Shown: positions 1-7,296, numbered from the stretch's first letter. The stretch is DNA of 23,376 nucleotides from Rhizobium sp. (GCA_003527225.1 DPXQ01000037.1:1-23376); one strand, 5' to 3'. The notes: generated by a model from the letters alone, not told the origin. Numbers and translations: made by a program.

Positions 1-113
1 GCGAAGTTGATCATGCCGATGATGCCATAGACCATCGTGTAGCCGATGGCCACAAGGCCATAGATGGACCCAAGAGTCAGCCCGTTGATGAGCTGCTGGA
101 CGAAATACTCCAT
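1..113 (-). CDS. livH: Branched-chain amino-acid ABC transporter permease LivH, N-terminal fragment
   Basis: Reading the minus strand from the ATG at 113 gives about 37 residues beginning MEYFVQQLINGLTLGSIYGL and then a hydrophobic run with a GYTMVYGIIGMINFA-type ending. This opening is typical of LivH, one of the two inner-membrane permeases of the high-affinity Leu/Ile/Val ABC importer. The ATG is preceded by GGGGGA six bases upstream, a good ribosome site, so the start is secure. The gene runs off the left edge; livM, livG, livF and a binding protein would be expected beyond it but cannot be seen. The assignment rests on only the first transmembrane segment, so a related LivH-like permease for another substrate is possible. 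Confidence 0.85.
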   Translation of the reverse strand, partial: MEYFVQQLINGLTLGSIYGLVAIGYTMVYGIIGMINF

Positions 114-616
114 TTATTATCCCCCAGACGCGGCCATTCGGCGCATCTCTTTTTATGTTGTCCCGTTCGGGTTCTTAACATGAGGGGATTTGATAGCGGT
201 TTCAGTAAAAATGTGAAGGGCAAAAGCTGTGCAGCGCACATTTTGTTGCCACCCACTTAAAATTTGGTGGTTTTGACATCAAAAGCGCTAAAAAATCATC
301 ATAAAATGCCTATTTGACAGCCAATTCGGAGATTTCCACTAGCAGCCTTTGGCAGAAGTTCTAGATTCGCCACAGGATCGCGCCTGATCGGGCACATGGC
401 GTCGGCTGCAGACCCGGTCGATGCGGTACCAGTTCCGGACTCCGCTGGCAAGCAGCACGTGCATCCACGAACGGCTTCCCGTTTTGTGCTTCCTGGCATA
501 ACGATGGGAGAAGAGATTCCGGGACACCTGTCCTCGACAGCCTCGAATGCGCCGACAGCCGCCCGAAACAGGACGTCGGGGGAATTGATGGAAAGCCAAA
601 CGGGACCAGACAACGA
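114..616. other. Intergenic region between livH and cysQ (divergent)
   Basis: About 500 bases without a convincing gene. The part nearest livH (about 180-330) is AT-rich and probably carries the livH promoter. It contains a small perfect inverted repeat TGTGC-AGC-GCACA at 228-240 and a CCCG-TT-CGGG hairpin at 162-171. A TTGACA hexamer at 273-278 has no good -10 partner at 16-18 bases. From about 330 to 616 the sequence is GC-rich with open frames on both strands, but none has a good ribosome site or a recognisable protein. Confidence 0.5.
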
Positions 617-1399
617 ATGTTGGAAATCTTTGAGAAGGCAGCAATCGCCGCGGGGCGAGCAATACTGGATGTCTATCAGGCTGGAGCGAATGTGAAGCTG
701 AAGAAAGACGCCTCCCCGGTGACAGAGGCTGACGAACGAGCCGAGGAGATCATCCTTGCCGCGCTAACCGCCAACCTGCCCGATATTCCGGTCGTCGCCG
801 AGGAGTCGGTTGCGGCAGGCAAGATGCCCGATATTCGTGGCAAGCCCTTCATCCTCGTCGACCCACTGGATGGTACGAAGGAGTTCATCAATAGGCGCGA
901 GGATTTCACGGTCAACATCGCCTATATCGCGAAGGGCATTCCGGTTGCCGGCATTGTCTACGCGCCCGCCAAGGGTGTGGCTTATGTCGGCTCGGCCGCG
1001 GGTGCGGAGAAACTGTCGGTCACCGCCGACTTCACCATCGCCGATCGGCAGGCAATTTCTGCCCGTCAATCCGGCCCCGATATGGTTGCGGTTGCCAGCC
1101 GCTCCCACTACACCCCGGAGACGGAGGCCTTTCTCAAGCAGAACAGCATATCATCCAGCACGGCGATCGGGTCCTCTCTGAAGTTTTGCCTGATCGCGGA
1201 AGGTCTCGCGGATGTCTATCCCCGTTTCGGACGCACGATGGAATGGGACACGGCAGCGGGTGACGCAGTGCTCCGTGCCGCCGGCGGCGTAACGCTCGGA
1301 CTTGATGGCTCGCCACTGCCATATGGCAAGGTCGCTCAAACCCATGATGCCGACTTTGCCAATCCCCATTTCATTGCCTGGGGCAAGCGGGACAAATAA
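617..1399 (+). CDS. cysQ: 3'(2'),5'-bisphosphate nucleotidase CysQ
   Basis: A 260-residue protein of the inositol monophosphatase superfamily, of normal CysQ length. It hydrolyses 3'-phosphoadenosine 5'-phosphate (PAP) to AMP and phosphate, clearing the by-product of sulfate assimilation. Visible motifs are the metal-binding EE pair at residues 62-63, the signature VDPLDGTKEF at 81-90 and the C-terminal EWDTAAGDA at 209-217; together these supply the usual Mg2+ ligands. The GTKEF form of the signature is typical of CysQ rather than SuhB-type inositol phosphatases. The start ATG has only a weak ribosome site, but no better in-frame start lies upstream. It stands alone: livH is divergent and the next gene starts 183 bases downstream. 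Confidence 0.93.
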   Translation: MLEIFEKAAIAAGRAILDVYQAGANVKLKKDASPVTEADERAEEIILAALTANLPDIPVVAEESVAAGKMPDIRGKPFILVDPLDGTKEFINRREDFTVNIAYIAKGIPVAGIVYAPAKGVAYVGSAAGAEKLSVTADFTIADRQAISARQSGPDMVAVASRSHYTPETEAFLKQNSISSSTAIGSSLKFCLIAEGLADVYPRFGRTMEWDTAAGDAVLRAAGGVTLGLDGSPLPYGKVAQTHDADFANPHFIAWGKRDK

Positions 1400-1582
1400 T
1401 CCCCTTCACGAAGGAGGTGAAAGACAAGGGCGAAAAACCTTTATCTTTCAATGCCACCATGGCGTTTTCATCCCCCTCGCCAAAAACTGCGGGAAAATGG
1501 GCGCGTTGGAATGCGTCGGTAGCGCCCGAGCCATTGATATGCCGGGCGCGAAATGCCGGCGCCTGAACCGGAGAGCGCGCCC

Positions 1583-2623
1583 ATGTCTGAGACGACTGTC
1601 AATATTGCCCTGCCCTATATCCTGCCCTCCCAGGCACAGAAACACGTCACCCATAACGAAGCCCTGCAAAGGCTCGATGCCACCATCCAGATGATCATTG
1701 CGGCAAGACTTTCCGCACCGCCGGGAAATGCCGCCGACGGAGAATGCTACTGGCCAGTCGCGCCGGCCACGGGCGAGTGGAGCGGCAAGGAAGGACAACT
1801 CGCCTTCCGCCAGGATGGCGCGTGGATCTTCCTGACGCCGCGCCCGGGCTGGCGCGCATTCGACATGACCGGAGGGCGGCTCAATTATTTCAATGGCGTC
1901 GAATGGGCGGATCTTCCGCTGCCCGAAAACGGCATCTTCTCCACGGTTGGCGTCGGCGCCACCGCTGACGGCAGCAATCGGCTGGCCATTGCGTCCGATG
2001 CCAGTCTCTTCAATCACGCGGGTTTTGGGCATCAGCTCAAGATAAACAAGGCATCGGCCTCCGACACCGCTTCTTTCCTCTTCCAATCCAACTGGCAGGG
2101 AAAGGCAGAAATCGGCCTCACCGGCTCAGATGACCTCGCAATCAAGGTCAGCCCGGACGGGTCCAATTGGAACACGGCATTGGCGATCTCATCCGCCGGC
2201 GTGGTGCGGATGGATGCCCGTCCCGTGGTGCGCGCCTCGCTGGCCGCCACCACCTTCACTCCGCCGGCCGCCACTCTGACAGGTTTCGATGACTTGCATG
2301 TCTCACAAGGCGGTTTCGCCCTTGGTGCCGCCCTGCCCTCCGGCTACGGAAACCGCCTGGTCGTCCCGGTGACCGGCATTTATCAGGTCGTTTTGAACAC
2401 CAGCTTCCTCGCCTCAAGCGGACACGAGGTTGCGGTCAAGATCAACGGCACCGCCGCCGTCGCGACCGCACGCGGCGTCAACGCATCGGCAGGCGCTCTG
2501 TCCCAGTCGGTCACGGTCGCAACATGGCTTTCGGCCGGCGACTGGATCACGCTTGAGCACGGGGGAACCGGCCAGCTCCAGTTCGGGTATGGATTGACGG
2601 AGATCACGGTCGTGATGCTTTAG
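1583..2623 (+). CDS. DUF2793 protein with C1q-like C-terminal domain (tail-fibre-like)
   Basis: A 346-residue protein. Residues about 7-92 match the DUF2793 pattern: the LPYILPSQAQKHVTHNEAL opening, then ECYWPVAPATGEW and GAWIFLTPRPGW. This domain is found mostly in alphaproteobacterial prophage and gene-transfer-agent tail regions. Residues about 215-346 look like a C1q/TNF jelly roll: VPVTGIYQVVLNTSF, a WLSAGDWITLEH strand pair and the closing GYGLTEITVVML. Such heads form trimers that bind surface glycans. I use the ATG at 1583, with GGAGA nine bases upstream, rather than the in-frame ATG 30 bases earlier. No other phage gene is near, so it is a lone gene or relic with structural, possibly adhesive, function; the biological role is unknown. 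Confidence 0.8.
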   Translation: MSETTVNIALPYILPSQAQKHVTHNEALQRLDATIQMIIAARLSAPPGNAADGECYWPVAPATGEWSGKEGQLAFRQDGAWIFLTPRPGWRAFDMTGGRLNYFNGVEWADLPLPENGIFSTVGVGATADGSNRLAIASDASLFNHAGFGHQLKINKASASDTASFLFQSNWQGKAEIGLTGSDDLAIKVSPDGSNWNTALAISSAGVVRMDARPVVRASLAATTFTPPAATLTGFDDLHVSQGGFALGAALPSGYGNRLVVPVTGIYQVVLNTSFLASSGHEVAVKINGTAAVATARGVNASAGALSQSVTVATWLSAGDWITLEHGGTGQLQFGYGLTEITVVML

Positions 2624-2673
2624 GCCCCGCTTGGTCCATGCGGCCGCCACATTGCCGATCCTGTTGCGGACTG

Positions 2674-2691
2674 CGCGGCCTCACGGCCGCG
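2674..2691. terminator. Hairpin between two convergent genes
   Basis: A perfect 7-bp stem CGCGGCC / GGCCGCG with loop TCAC lies between the stop codons of the DUF2793 gene (+) and the LuxR-type gene (-). It could terminate both transcripts, but neither side has a clear T-tract, so it is only a candidate terminator. Confidence 0.45.
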
Positions 2692-3432
2692 TTAGAGCAG
2701 CCGGAACCTGCACGCGCGTGCAACTGCCTGCATGCGATTGACCGAATCGAGCTTGCGCATCGCGCTCTTCAGGTAGCTCACCACTGTGTGGCTCGAAATG
2801 TTCAGGATGATGGCAATCTCATCGCTGCTCTTGCCCGCGGCGGACCAGCGAAGGCATTCGAGCTCCCGGGCCGAAAGCTTCTCGCGCGGTCCCTCCTGCG
2901 TGCGAAACCCTCCGAAGCAGGTATCGAGCAATTCCATGCAGCCGAAATAGAGAGCGGCGATTTCGTCCTGCGCCATCTCAGTCCTGCTACCGGAGAAAAC
3001 GAAAATGAAATGGTTGAGCGCGCTGTCATGCATCGAGAATGCCAGGCTGCCGTTGAACCCGCGATCGAAAAAATTCTTCGCGACATTCTCGTCCTGCGCC
3101 TCGCTCTGCCTCCCGACAAACAGGCACTCGGTCCAAAACACGGGCCGTATGGATTCTTTGAGGCGGCATACCAGCCGGCTCAGGGCAAAATTGTCGTTGA
3201 CGTCATAGGCTTCCCGCAAGTCGGCCGGCCAGTTGGAGAACACGAGATTGGCGCCGAATTCCGGTTTGTCGGCCTTTGGAAAAGTCGAAACGAGAAAATA
3301 TTCCATGCCATGGCTCTGGCCAAGGGAGCGAAAGGCCTGACCGAGGGCGCACAGGCCATCCTGGTCCACCGGCCCCGTTATCGACAATTTATCCTTGCCA
3401 TCCCGACAAATCACATCCGTATCCCTGAACAT
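2692..3432 (-). CDS. Solo LuxR-family transcriptional regulator
   Basis: A 246-residue protein with the two-domain layout of LuxR quorum-sensing regulators. The N-terminal half (about 20-165) resembles the autoinducer-binding fold: NWPADLREAY at 67-76 is followed by F82 and a later PVFW at 97-100. A LuxR helix-turn-helix occupies about 184-246 (LSARELECLRWSAAGKSSDEIA, then SSHTVVSYLKSAMRKLDSVNRMQAV). By my alignment the ligand-contacting Trp57 and Asp70 of TraR are replaced by Leu and Ser while Tyr61 is kept, so it may bind something other than an acyl-homoserine lactone or no ligand. No luxI-type synthase is in the window. Start ATG has GGGATCG just upstream. Target genes are unknown. Confidence 0.85.
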   Translation of the reverse strand: MFRDTDVICRDGKDKLSITGPVDQDGLCALGQAFRSLGQSHGMEYFLVSTFPKADKPEFGANLVFSNWPADLREAYDVNDNFALSRLVCRLKESIRPVFWTECLFVGRQSEAQDENVAKNFFDRGFNGSLAFSMHDSALNHFIFVFSGSRTEMAQDEIAALYFGCMELLDTCFGGFRTQEGPREKLSARELECLRWSAAGKSSDEIAIILNISSHTVVSYLKSAMRKLDSVNRMQAVARACRFRLL

Positions 3433-3844
3433 CGCGATCCCTTATGCCCGAAAACCCGGACCTTTTCGACAACAAGTATAAACTGACGTATTTACTGAGA
3501 CCGCGCGGCGGAGATTGGTACGAAATCGATCTCGTGAGGTCCGGATGCAGGAATTGGCCCAATGTTCAAACTGGGCAGTCAGGCTGCAACCAGCAATGAA
3601 GCCTGCCCGCTACGTTCGCGGGCCCTTATACACAAGGTCTGATTAAATAATATCCATCTTTGGGCATAACTCCTATGCATTTGCCGCAACTTTACGCAGC
3701 GAAAGGTGGCGGCGGGAGCATTGCTGGCTGGGCGGGACCACCCCGTTAAAGTTATTATCAAATAGTAACCAGGCGTTTAGGCAAATTTTAAAGGTGGGAG
3801 ACTAGGATGCCATGGTGTGGTCTTGAGTATGTATAGAGAGTCCA
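3433..3844. other. Intergenic region between the LuxR-type gene and sciP (divergent)
   Basis: About 410 bases with no gene I can support. It must hold the promoters of both flanking genes. A GCCCGC / GCGGGC hairpin with a 7-base loop lies at 3605-3623. The stretch 3745-3795 is AT-rich and contains GTTAAAGTTATTATC and AGTAACC, loosely like CtrA half sites, but no full TTAA-N7-TTAA box is present. Confidence 0.5.
3838..3842. promoter_or_regulatory. GANTC (CcrM) site next to the sciP start
   Basis: GAGTC sits immediately upstream of the sciP ATG and overlaps the GAGAG ribosome-site region. GANTC is the target of the cell-cycle methyltransferase CcrM and of GcrA-dependent control in this class of bacteria. 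A single site can occur by chance, so function is inference. Confidence 0.4.
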
Positions 3845-4120
3845 ATGACCGAAATGATCCGCCCCCGAGTAAAATATGTCATCGGTCCTGATGGCAGCCC
3901 ACTGACTATCGCCGATCTGCCCCCGGCCAATACGCGCCGCTGGGTGATCCGGCGGAAGGCCGAGGTTGTCGCGGCGGTCCGCGGTGGCCTGTTGAGCCTC
4001 GAAGAAGCGTGTGAACGCTATACCCTGACGGTCGAGGAATTCCTTTCCTGGCAGTCGTCCATCAACGACCATGGCCTGCCGGGTCTTCGGACCACCCGCA
4101 TCCAGCAATATCGCCACTGA
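3845..4120 (+). CDS. sciP: CtrA inhibitor protein SciP (DUF1153)
   Basis: A 91-residue protein that I recognise as SciP: opening MTEMIRPRVKYVIGPDG, then LPPANTRRWVIRRKAEVVAAVRGGLLSLEEA and the ending GLRTTRIQQYRH, nearly invariant across alphaproteobacteria. In Caulobacter SciP binds CtrA and keeps it from activating flagellar and other promoters in G1 cells. Residues 31-72 form a helix-turn-helix of the transposase/Trp-repressor type. Start at 3845 follows a purine-rich AGAGAG. ctrA itself lies 2 kb downstream, so the inhibitor is encoded beside its target. A strong terminator follows at 4189. Confidence 0.95.
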   Translation: MTEMIRPRVKYVIGPDGSPLTIADLPPANTRRWVIRRKAEVVAAVRGGLLSLEEACERYTLTVEEFLSWQSSINDHGLPGLRTTRIQQYRH

Positions 4121-4188
4121 CCACGCTTCGGCTGCGCAGGAAGTTTCCACAGGGAAAACTCCGCGGCAGCCGGCGTCATGATCTTTGC

Positions 4189-4217
4189 AAGGCGTTCGGA
4201 TCTTCCGGACGCCTTTT
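4189..4217 (+). terminator. Rho-independent terminator after sciP
   Basis: AAGGCGTTCGG, loop ATCTT, then CCGGACGCCTT forms an 11-bp stem with one T-G wobble, followed by two more T. The T-tract is only on the plus-strand side, so it serves sciP and not the minus-strand gene that ends at 4258. Confidence 0.85.
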
Positions 4218-4257
4218 CCGCGGATGCGGGTTCGCCACCAGCCCGCCCCGCCTTGTC

Positions 4258-4716
4258 TTACCGAGGACCTGATCCGAAAGGCCGCGCATGCAGCAAGCCG
4301 GCGATCACGGCGGAAGCGGCATAGAACCATAGCCCCGGCTGGGTGAAGGCCTCGGCCAATCCGCTCGTCTTTGCCGCAAAGATGACGATGGCCACCAGCA
4401 GGACATCCGTCATCGACCATTTCGAAAGCAGCGGCACGAGAGCGTGCATCAGGCCGCGCCCTTTGTCGCCAACCGCGGGCCCCAGGGCCTCCGCCATCAG
4501 ACCGACCAATTTGACGGACGGAAAGACTATCGACAGCAAGCCGACGAGCGCCGCGAGGGCAGAATTGCCTTCGCGCCAAAGCGACAACACGATTTCTACA
4601 AGCGATGGATTGTCCGAAAAGAAGTAGAGCGTCTCGAAGCGCACAAGCGGCAACATGATCCCCAAGGTGAGAAAGGCCGGTGCGAGGACCAGCAGTACCG
4701 ACTTCACCCAGATCAT
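4258..4716 (-). CDS. PqiA-domain (paraquat-inducible protein A-like) membrane protein
   Basis: A 152-residue inner-membrane protein with four predicted helices: about 5-24, 52-76, 100-115 and 127-143. It matches the C-terminal half of PqiA-family proteins: PLVRFETLYFFSDNPSLVEIV at the first periplasmic turn, SIVFPSVKL at 62-70, and the hallmark KWSMTDVLLVAIVIFAAKTSGLAEA at 99-123. Full-length E. coli PqiA has two such units; this is a single-unit protein, which is common in alphaproteobacteria. PqiA works with MCE protein PqiB in lipid transport across the envelope, but no mce gene is nearby, so the function here is open. AGGAG lies about 12 bases before the ATG, slightly far. Confidence 0.82.
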   Translation of the reverse strand: MIWVKSVLLVLAPAFLTLGIMLPLVRFETLYFFSDNPSLVEIVLSLWREGNSALAALVGLLSIVFPSVKLVGLMAEALGPAVGDKGRGLMHALVPLLSKWSMTDVLLVAIVIFAAKTSGLAEAFTQPGLWFYAASAVIAGLLHARPFGSGPR

Positions 4717-4854
4717 TCCGCCGCTTGCTCCTGCCGATTTCGCTGACCGGTCCTGTTACATCCGCCGCAACGGCCGCAGATTCGCATTCTGCTATCTTTG
4801 ACGGCTATTGGTGTCGATGTTAAGCCGTTTCGACGATGAGCGACGGAGCCGACA

Positions 4855-5136
4855 ATGGAAATCACGCATGAGGAAACGAAATCCGGAGGACGCTACATCG
4901 CATCGATCGGTGGGACGGAGGCGGTGATGACCTACTCGCGGGTATCCTCCGCGCTGATCATCGTCGATCACACGGAAGTCCCCGATACATTGCGGGGCCA
5001 GGGTGCAGGCCAGGCATTGGCCCTTCATGCCGTCGAAGAGGCGCGCAAAGGCGGATGGAAGATCATACCCCTCTGCCCATTTTTTCGAAGCCAGGCCGAC
5101 CGTCACCCGGAATGGCGCGGCGTCATCAAGTTCTGA
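4855..5136 (+). CDS. Small GNAT-like N-acetyltransferase (YidJ/YjdJ type)
   Basis: A 93-residue protein of the short GCN5-related family (the GNAT_acetyltransf_2-like group of about 90-100 residues). Key features are YSRVSSALIIVDHTEVPDTLRGQGAGQALALHAVEEARKGGWKI, containing the acetyl-CoA loop R-G-Q-G-A-G at 47-52, and then IPLCPF at 71-76. The C-terminal PEWRGV is also typical. Substrate is unknown; members of this group are tiny because they retain only the core acetyl-CoA fold. GGAG lies a few bases before the ATG. It is divergent from the PqiA-like gene and convergent with fliJ. Confidence 0.85.
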   Translation: MEITHEETKSGGRYIASIGGTEAVMTYSRVSSALIIVDHTEVPDTLRGQGAGQALALHAVEEARKGGWKIIPLCPFFRSQADRHPEWRGVIKF

Positions 5137-5273
5137 CCGGGGCCACCAGGGCGTGAGCATGCCGTTCCGGCAACGACAACGGAAGACCGGCCACACAAAC
5201 GAACAGATGCCGCGGACGGAGCCCGCGACATCTCGATGCGTTCTTTGAACCGCCGTGAACGGTCTTCGGAACG

Positions 5274-5624
5274 TTATGCCCTCATGCGCATCTGGCTATC
5301 GCGCTCTTCGAGCGCGGCCGCCTTTGCATGTTCGGCTTCCGCTTCCTCCAGCGACGATTCGGCCGATTCCTGCTGGACCTTGAGTTCCCGGATAGAGACC
5401 TGCAGATTGTCCGCCCGCTGACGCGCCGCCTTTGCGAAGGTTGGGTAGGCGAAATGGTTCGGATCGGCGATGCCGGATTTCTTTTCCTCGAGCGCGATCT
5501 GGTTCTCCAGCTCTTTCGCCATCCGTTCGAATTCAGACATCATAGACTGCAGCTGCTGCAATTGCCGACGCTTCTCGGTGACCTGAAATTCCTTCAGGCG
5601 CAATAGGCTCTCACGCGACTTCAT
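5274..5624 (-). CDS. fliJ: FliJ-like flagellar export chaperone
   Basis: A 116-residue, highly charged, almost wholly helical protein beginning MKSRESLLRLKEFQVTEKRR. Two coiled-coil stretches (about 3-48 and 65-112) are separated by GIADPNHFAYPTF at 51-63. This is the form annotated as FliJ in Rhizobiales and Caulobacterales and is usually beside ctrA. FliJ is the soluble stalk protein of the flagellar type III export apparatus, working with the FliI ATPase. I chose the ATG at 5624, with GGGAG about nine bases upstream, over an in-frame ATG 39 bases earlier that lacks one. It is transcribed away from ctrA and shares its promoter region. Sequence conservation of FliJ is low, so the name rests on length, coiled coil and position. 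Confidence 0.75.
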   Translation of the reverse strand: MKSRESLLRLKEFQVTEKRRQLQQLQSMMSEFERMAKELENQIALEEKKSGIADPNHFAYPTFAKAARQRADNLQVSIRELKVQQESAESSLEEAEAEHAKAAALEERDSQMRMRA

Positions 5625-5694
5625 ACGCAATACTCCCGTGATGCGAGACCCCCCGCCACACATGCTTCTAACTGGCTGCCCACGCCGTTCGGAC

Positions 5695-5965
5695 GAATCA
5701 ATTTCAAAAAAAGTCCGCCGGAGTTAACAAAAACCTACCTCTGGTAACCTTTCGTTTACGGGCATCGTTAATAATAACGGCGATCATTTAAGGGTCAGTA
5801 AATGCCAAGGTCGAAAATCGGCCGGTGACAATGATGAGTCAAATGAATCGGTTAGCCTTGTTTTCTCGCAATCCGATTCATCCGTGGCGATGCCCGAAAC
5901 CTAAGAAAAATCAGGAGACTGGTATCTTTGTTTAATAAATTCGGTACACCTTGCCAGAAGGAATC
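5695..5965. promoter_or_regulatory. Cluster of five GANTC (CcrM) sites in the fliJ-ctrA spacer
   Basis: GAATC at 5695, GAGTC at 5836, GAATC at 5845, GATTC at 5875 and GAATC at 5961. About one site is expected by chance in this length. In Caulobacter the ctrA P1 promoter is controlled by the methylation state of a GANTC site, so a comparable role in ctrA timing is likely here. The pair at 5836 and 5845 is only nine bases apart. Confidence 0.7.
5744..5759. promoter_or_regulatory. CtrA-like box in the fliJ-ctrA spacer
   Basis: GTAA-CCTTTCG-TTTAC is a near match to the CtrA box TTAA-N7-TTAAC. On the other strand it reads GTAAA-N7-TTAC, the same form as the box upstream of eipA at 8243. It is placed to act on fliJ or as autoregulation of ctrA. 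A CGTTA-ATAA-TAACG inverted repeat follows at 5766-5779. Confidence 0.5.
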
Positions 5966-5973
5966 AGAATTTG

Positions 5974-5981
5974 TTAACCAT
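5974..5981 (+). promoter_or_regulatory. CtrA half site TTAACCAT upstream of ctrA
   Basis: An exact TTAACCAT, the classical CtrA half-site motif, lies about 90 bases before the ctrA start and 8 bases after a GAATC methylation site. It would fit autoregulation of ctrA, but there is no second half at the N7 spacing. Confidence 0.5.
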
Positions 5982-6071
5982 TTGGTGGCAGCCTTCAAAT
6001 CAGGCAACGACTGGATCCGTATCGCGTAGGGGGCCAAGTACGACCTTTCGGCGGCGGTAAAGGGGAAAATT

Positions 6072-6773
6072 ATGCGGGTTCTACTCATTGAAGACGACAG
6101 CGCCACGGCGCAGAGCATCGAATTGATGCTCAAATCGGAAAGCTTTAACGTCTATACGACCGATCTCGGCGAAGAAGGCGTCGATCTCGGAAAACTATAT
6201 GATTACGACATCATCCTGCTTGACCTTAACCTTCCGGACATGTCGGGCTATGAAGTGCTTCGCACGCTTCGCCTGTCCAAGGTCAAAACCCCGATCCTGA
6301 TCCTGTCCGGCATGGCCGGCATTGAAGACAAGGTCCGGGGCCTGGGCTTCGGCGCCGACGACTATATGACCAAACCCTTCCACAAGGATGAGTTGGTTGC
6401 CCGTATCCACGCCATTGTCCGCCGCTCAAAGGGCCATGCCCAGTCGATCATCATCACAGGTGAACTGATCGTCAATCTCGACGCAAAGACCGTCGAAGTC
6501 GGCGGCCAGCGCGTGCATCTGACCGGCAAGGAATACCAGATGCTGGAGCTCCTTTCGCTGCGCAAGGGAACGACGCTCACCAAGGAAATGTTCCTCAACC
6601 ATCTCTATGGCGGCATGGACGAACCGGAACTGAAGATCATCGACGTCTTCATCTGCAAGCTGCGCAAGAAGCTTGCCAATGCTGCCGGGGGCTCGAACTA
6701 CATCGAAACCGTCTGGGGGCGCGGCTATGTGCTGCGCGAGCCCGACGGCAGTGAATACATGGAAACGGCCTGA
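6072..6773 (+). CDS. ctrA: Cell-cycle response regulator CtrA
   Basis: A 233-residue OmpR-family response regulator, recognisable as CtrA. The receiver domain (1-116) begins [20 protein letters not shown], with acidic pocket D8-D9, phosphoacceptor D51 in [15 protein letters not shown] and K101 in TKPF. The winged-helix DNA-binding domain (about 125-222) holds [32 protein letters not shown] and ends [10 protein letters not shown]. CtrA controls replication initiation, division, flagellar and pilus genes, and it is phosphorylated through CckA and ChpT. chpT is 0.7 kb away and the inhibitor gene sciP is 2 kb upstream. The protein ends Glu-Thr-Ala rather than the Ala-Ala that directs ClpXP degradation in Caulobacter. 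A terminator follows 38 bases after the stop. Confidence 0.98.
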   Translation: MRVLLIEDDSATAQSIELMLKSESFNVYTTDLGEEGVDLGKLYDYDIILLDLNLPDMSGYEVLRTLRLSKVKTPILILSGMAGIEDKVRGLGFGADDYMTKPFHKDELVARIHAIVRRSKGHAQSIIITGELIVNLDAKTVEVGGQRVHLTGKEYQMLELLSLRKGTTLTKEMFLNHLYGGMDEPELKIIDVFICKLRKKLANAAGGSNYIETVWGRGYVLREPDGSEYMETA

Positions 6774-6810
6774 TTTAGGGCAGCCATCCCCTTCCCGCAA
6801 GACTTTCGAA

Positions 6811-6836
6811 CCTGCCCGGAAACGGGCAGGTTTTTT
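6811..6836 (+). terminator. Rho-independent terminator after ctrA
   Basis: A perfect 7-bp stem CCTGCCC / GGGCAGG with loop GGAAAC is followed at once by six T. It is a textbook intrinsic terminator for ctrA. Confidence 0.93.
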
Positions 6837-6933
6837 GTTGGGCACCTTCGTTATACCGAGAGACAGGCACTGGAAGACCGGAGCCCCTCGGGTGTCCAGG
6901 TTTCGCTATGACTGGTCCGTTGAGTTTCGCCGC

Positions 6934-7296
6934 TCAGGCGGCGACTGCGCTACCGGTGAAAATGCTCGTCAGGATCTTCCGGTCGAAGGGCTTCAGCAGG
7001 AAGTCGTCCGCCCCGGCGCGCTTGCCTGCCATCATCGTCTTCAGGTCGGCCTCCACCACGCAGTAGTAGATGCGGACGCTCTTGCCCTCCGGTAGGGCGC
7101 GGATATTGGTGATGAGATCGAGCGCGCCGTCGAGCCCGGCATCGACGATGATGATGTTCGGAAGTTCCGTTTCGCATCGCAGAAGGGCGTCGCGCGCGGA
7201 CCCCGCCTCAAGAACGAGGAAGCCGATCTCCGAGAGGATCCGCTTGCCCACTTTGCGAACGATATCGGCACTATCCGCGATCATCAAACGCTGCAT
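6934..7296 (-). CDS. Single-domain response regulator with altered active site
   Basis: A 120-residue stand-alone receiver domain beginning MQRLMIADSADIVRKVGKRI. The phosphoacceptor is D52 (IIIVDAGLDGA) and K102 is in LLKPF. The usual DD pair is reduced to D8-S9, and by my alignment the conserved Thr/Ser is V80. It could still be phosphorylated, but with unusual signalling or weaker switching. It is not CpdR or DivK by sequence. Start at 7296 is fixed by AGGAG six bases upstream; longer in-frame starts lack a ribosome site. It lies downstream of chpT on the same strand, but the chpT terminator separates them, so it probably has its own promoter, with a GAGTC site at 7344. A phosphorelay role with ChpT is inference. 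Confidence 0.85.
   Translation of the reverse strand: MQRLMIADSADIVRKVGKRILSEIGFLVLEAGSARDALLRCETELPNIIIVDAGLDGALDLITNIRALPEGKSVRIYYCVVEADLKTMMAGKRAGADDFLLKPFDRKILTSIFTGSAVAA

Noticed and set aside
273..301. TTGACA as a promoter for cysQ
   Set aside because: No acceptable -10 at 16-18 bases, and it lies more than 300 bases before the gene.
299..695. Short open frames on both strands before cysQ
   Set aside because: No ribosome site, no family resemblance and overlap with one another.
1405..1424. TTCAC / GTGAA hairpin after cysQ
   Set aside because: Only a 5-bp stem with no T-tract; too weak to be called a terminator.
2638..3486. 282-codon open frame on the plus strand
   Set aside because: Antisense to the LuxR-type gene, with no ribosome site or family features.
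6928..6943. CGCCGC-TCAG-GCGGCG hairpin at the end of the receiver gene
   Set aside because: The stop codon lies in the loop but no T-tract follows on either side, so I do not call it a terminator.
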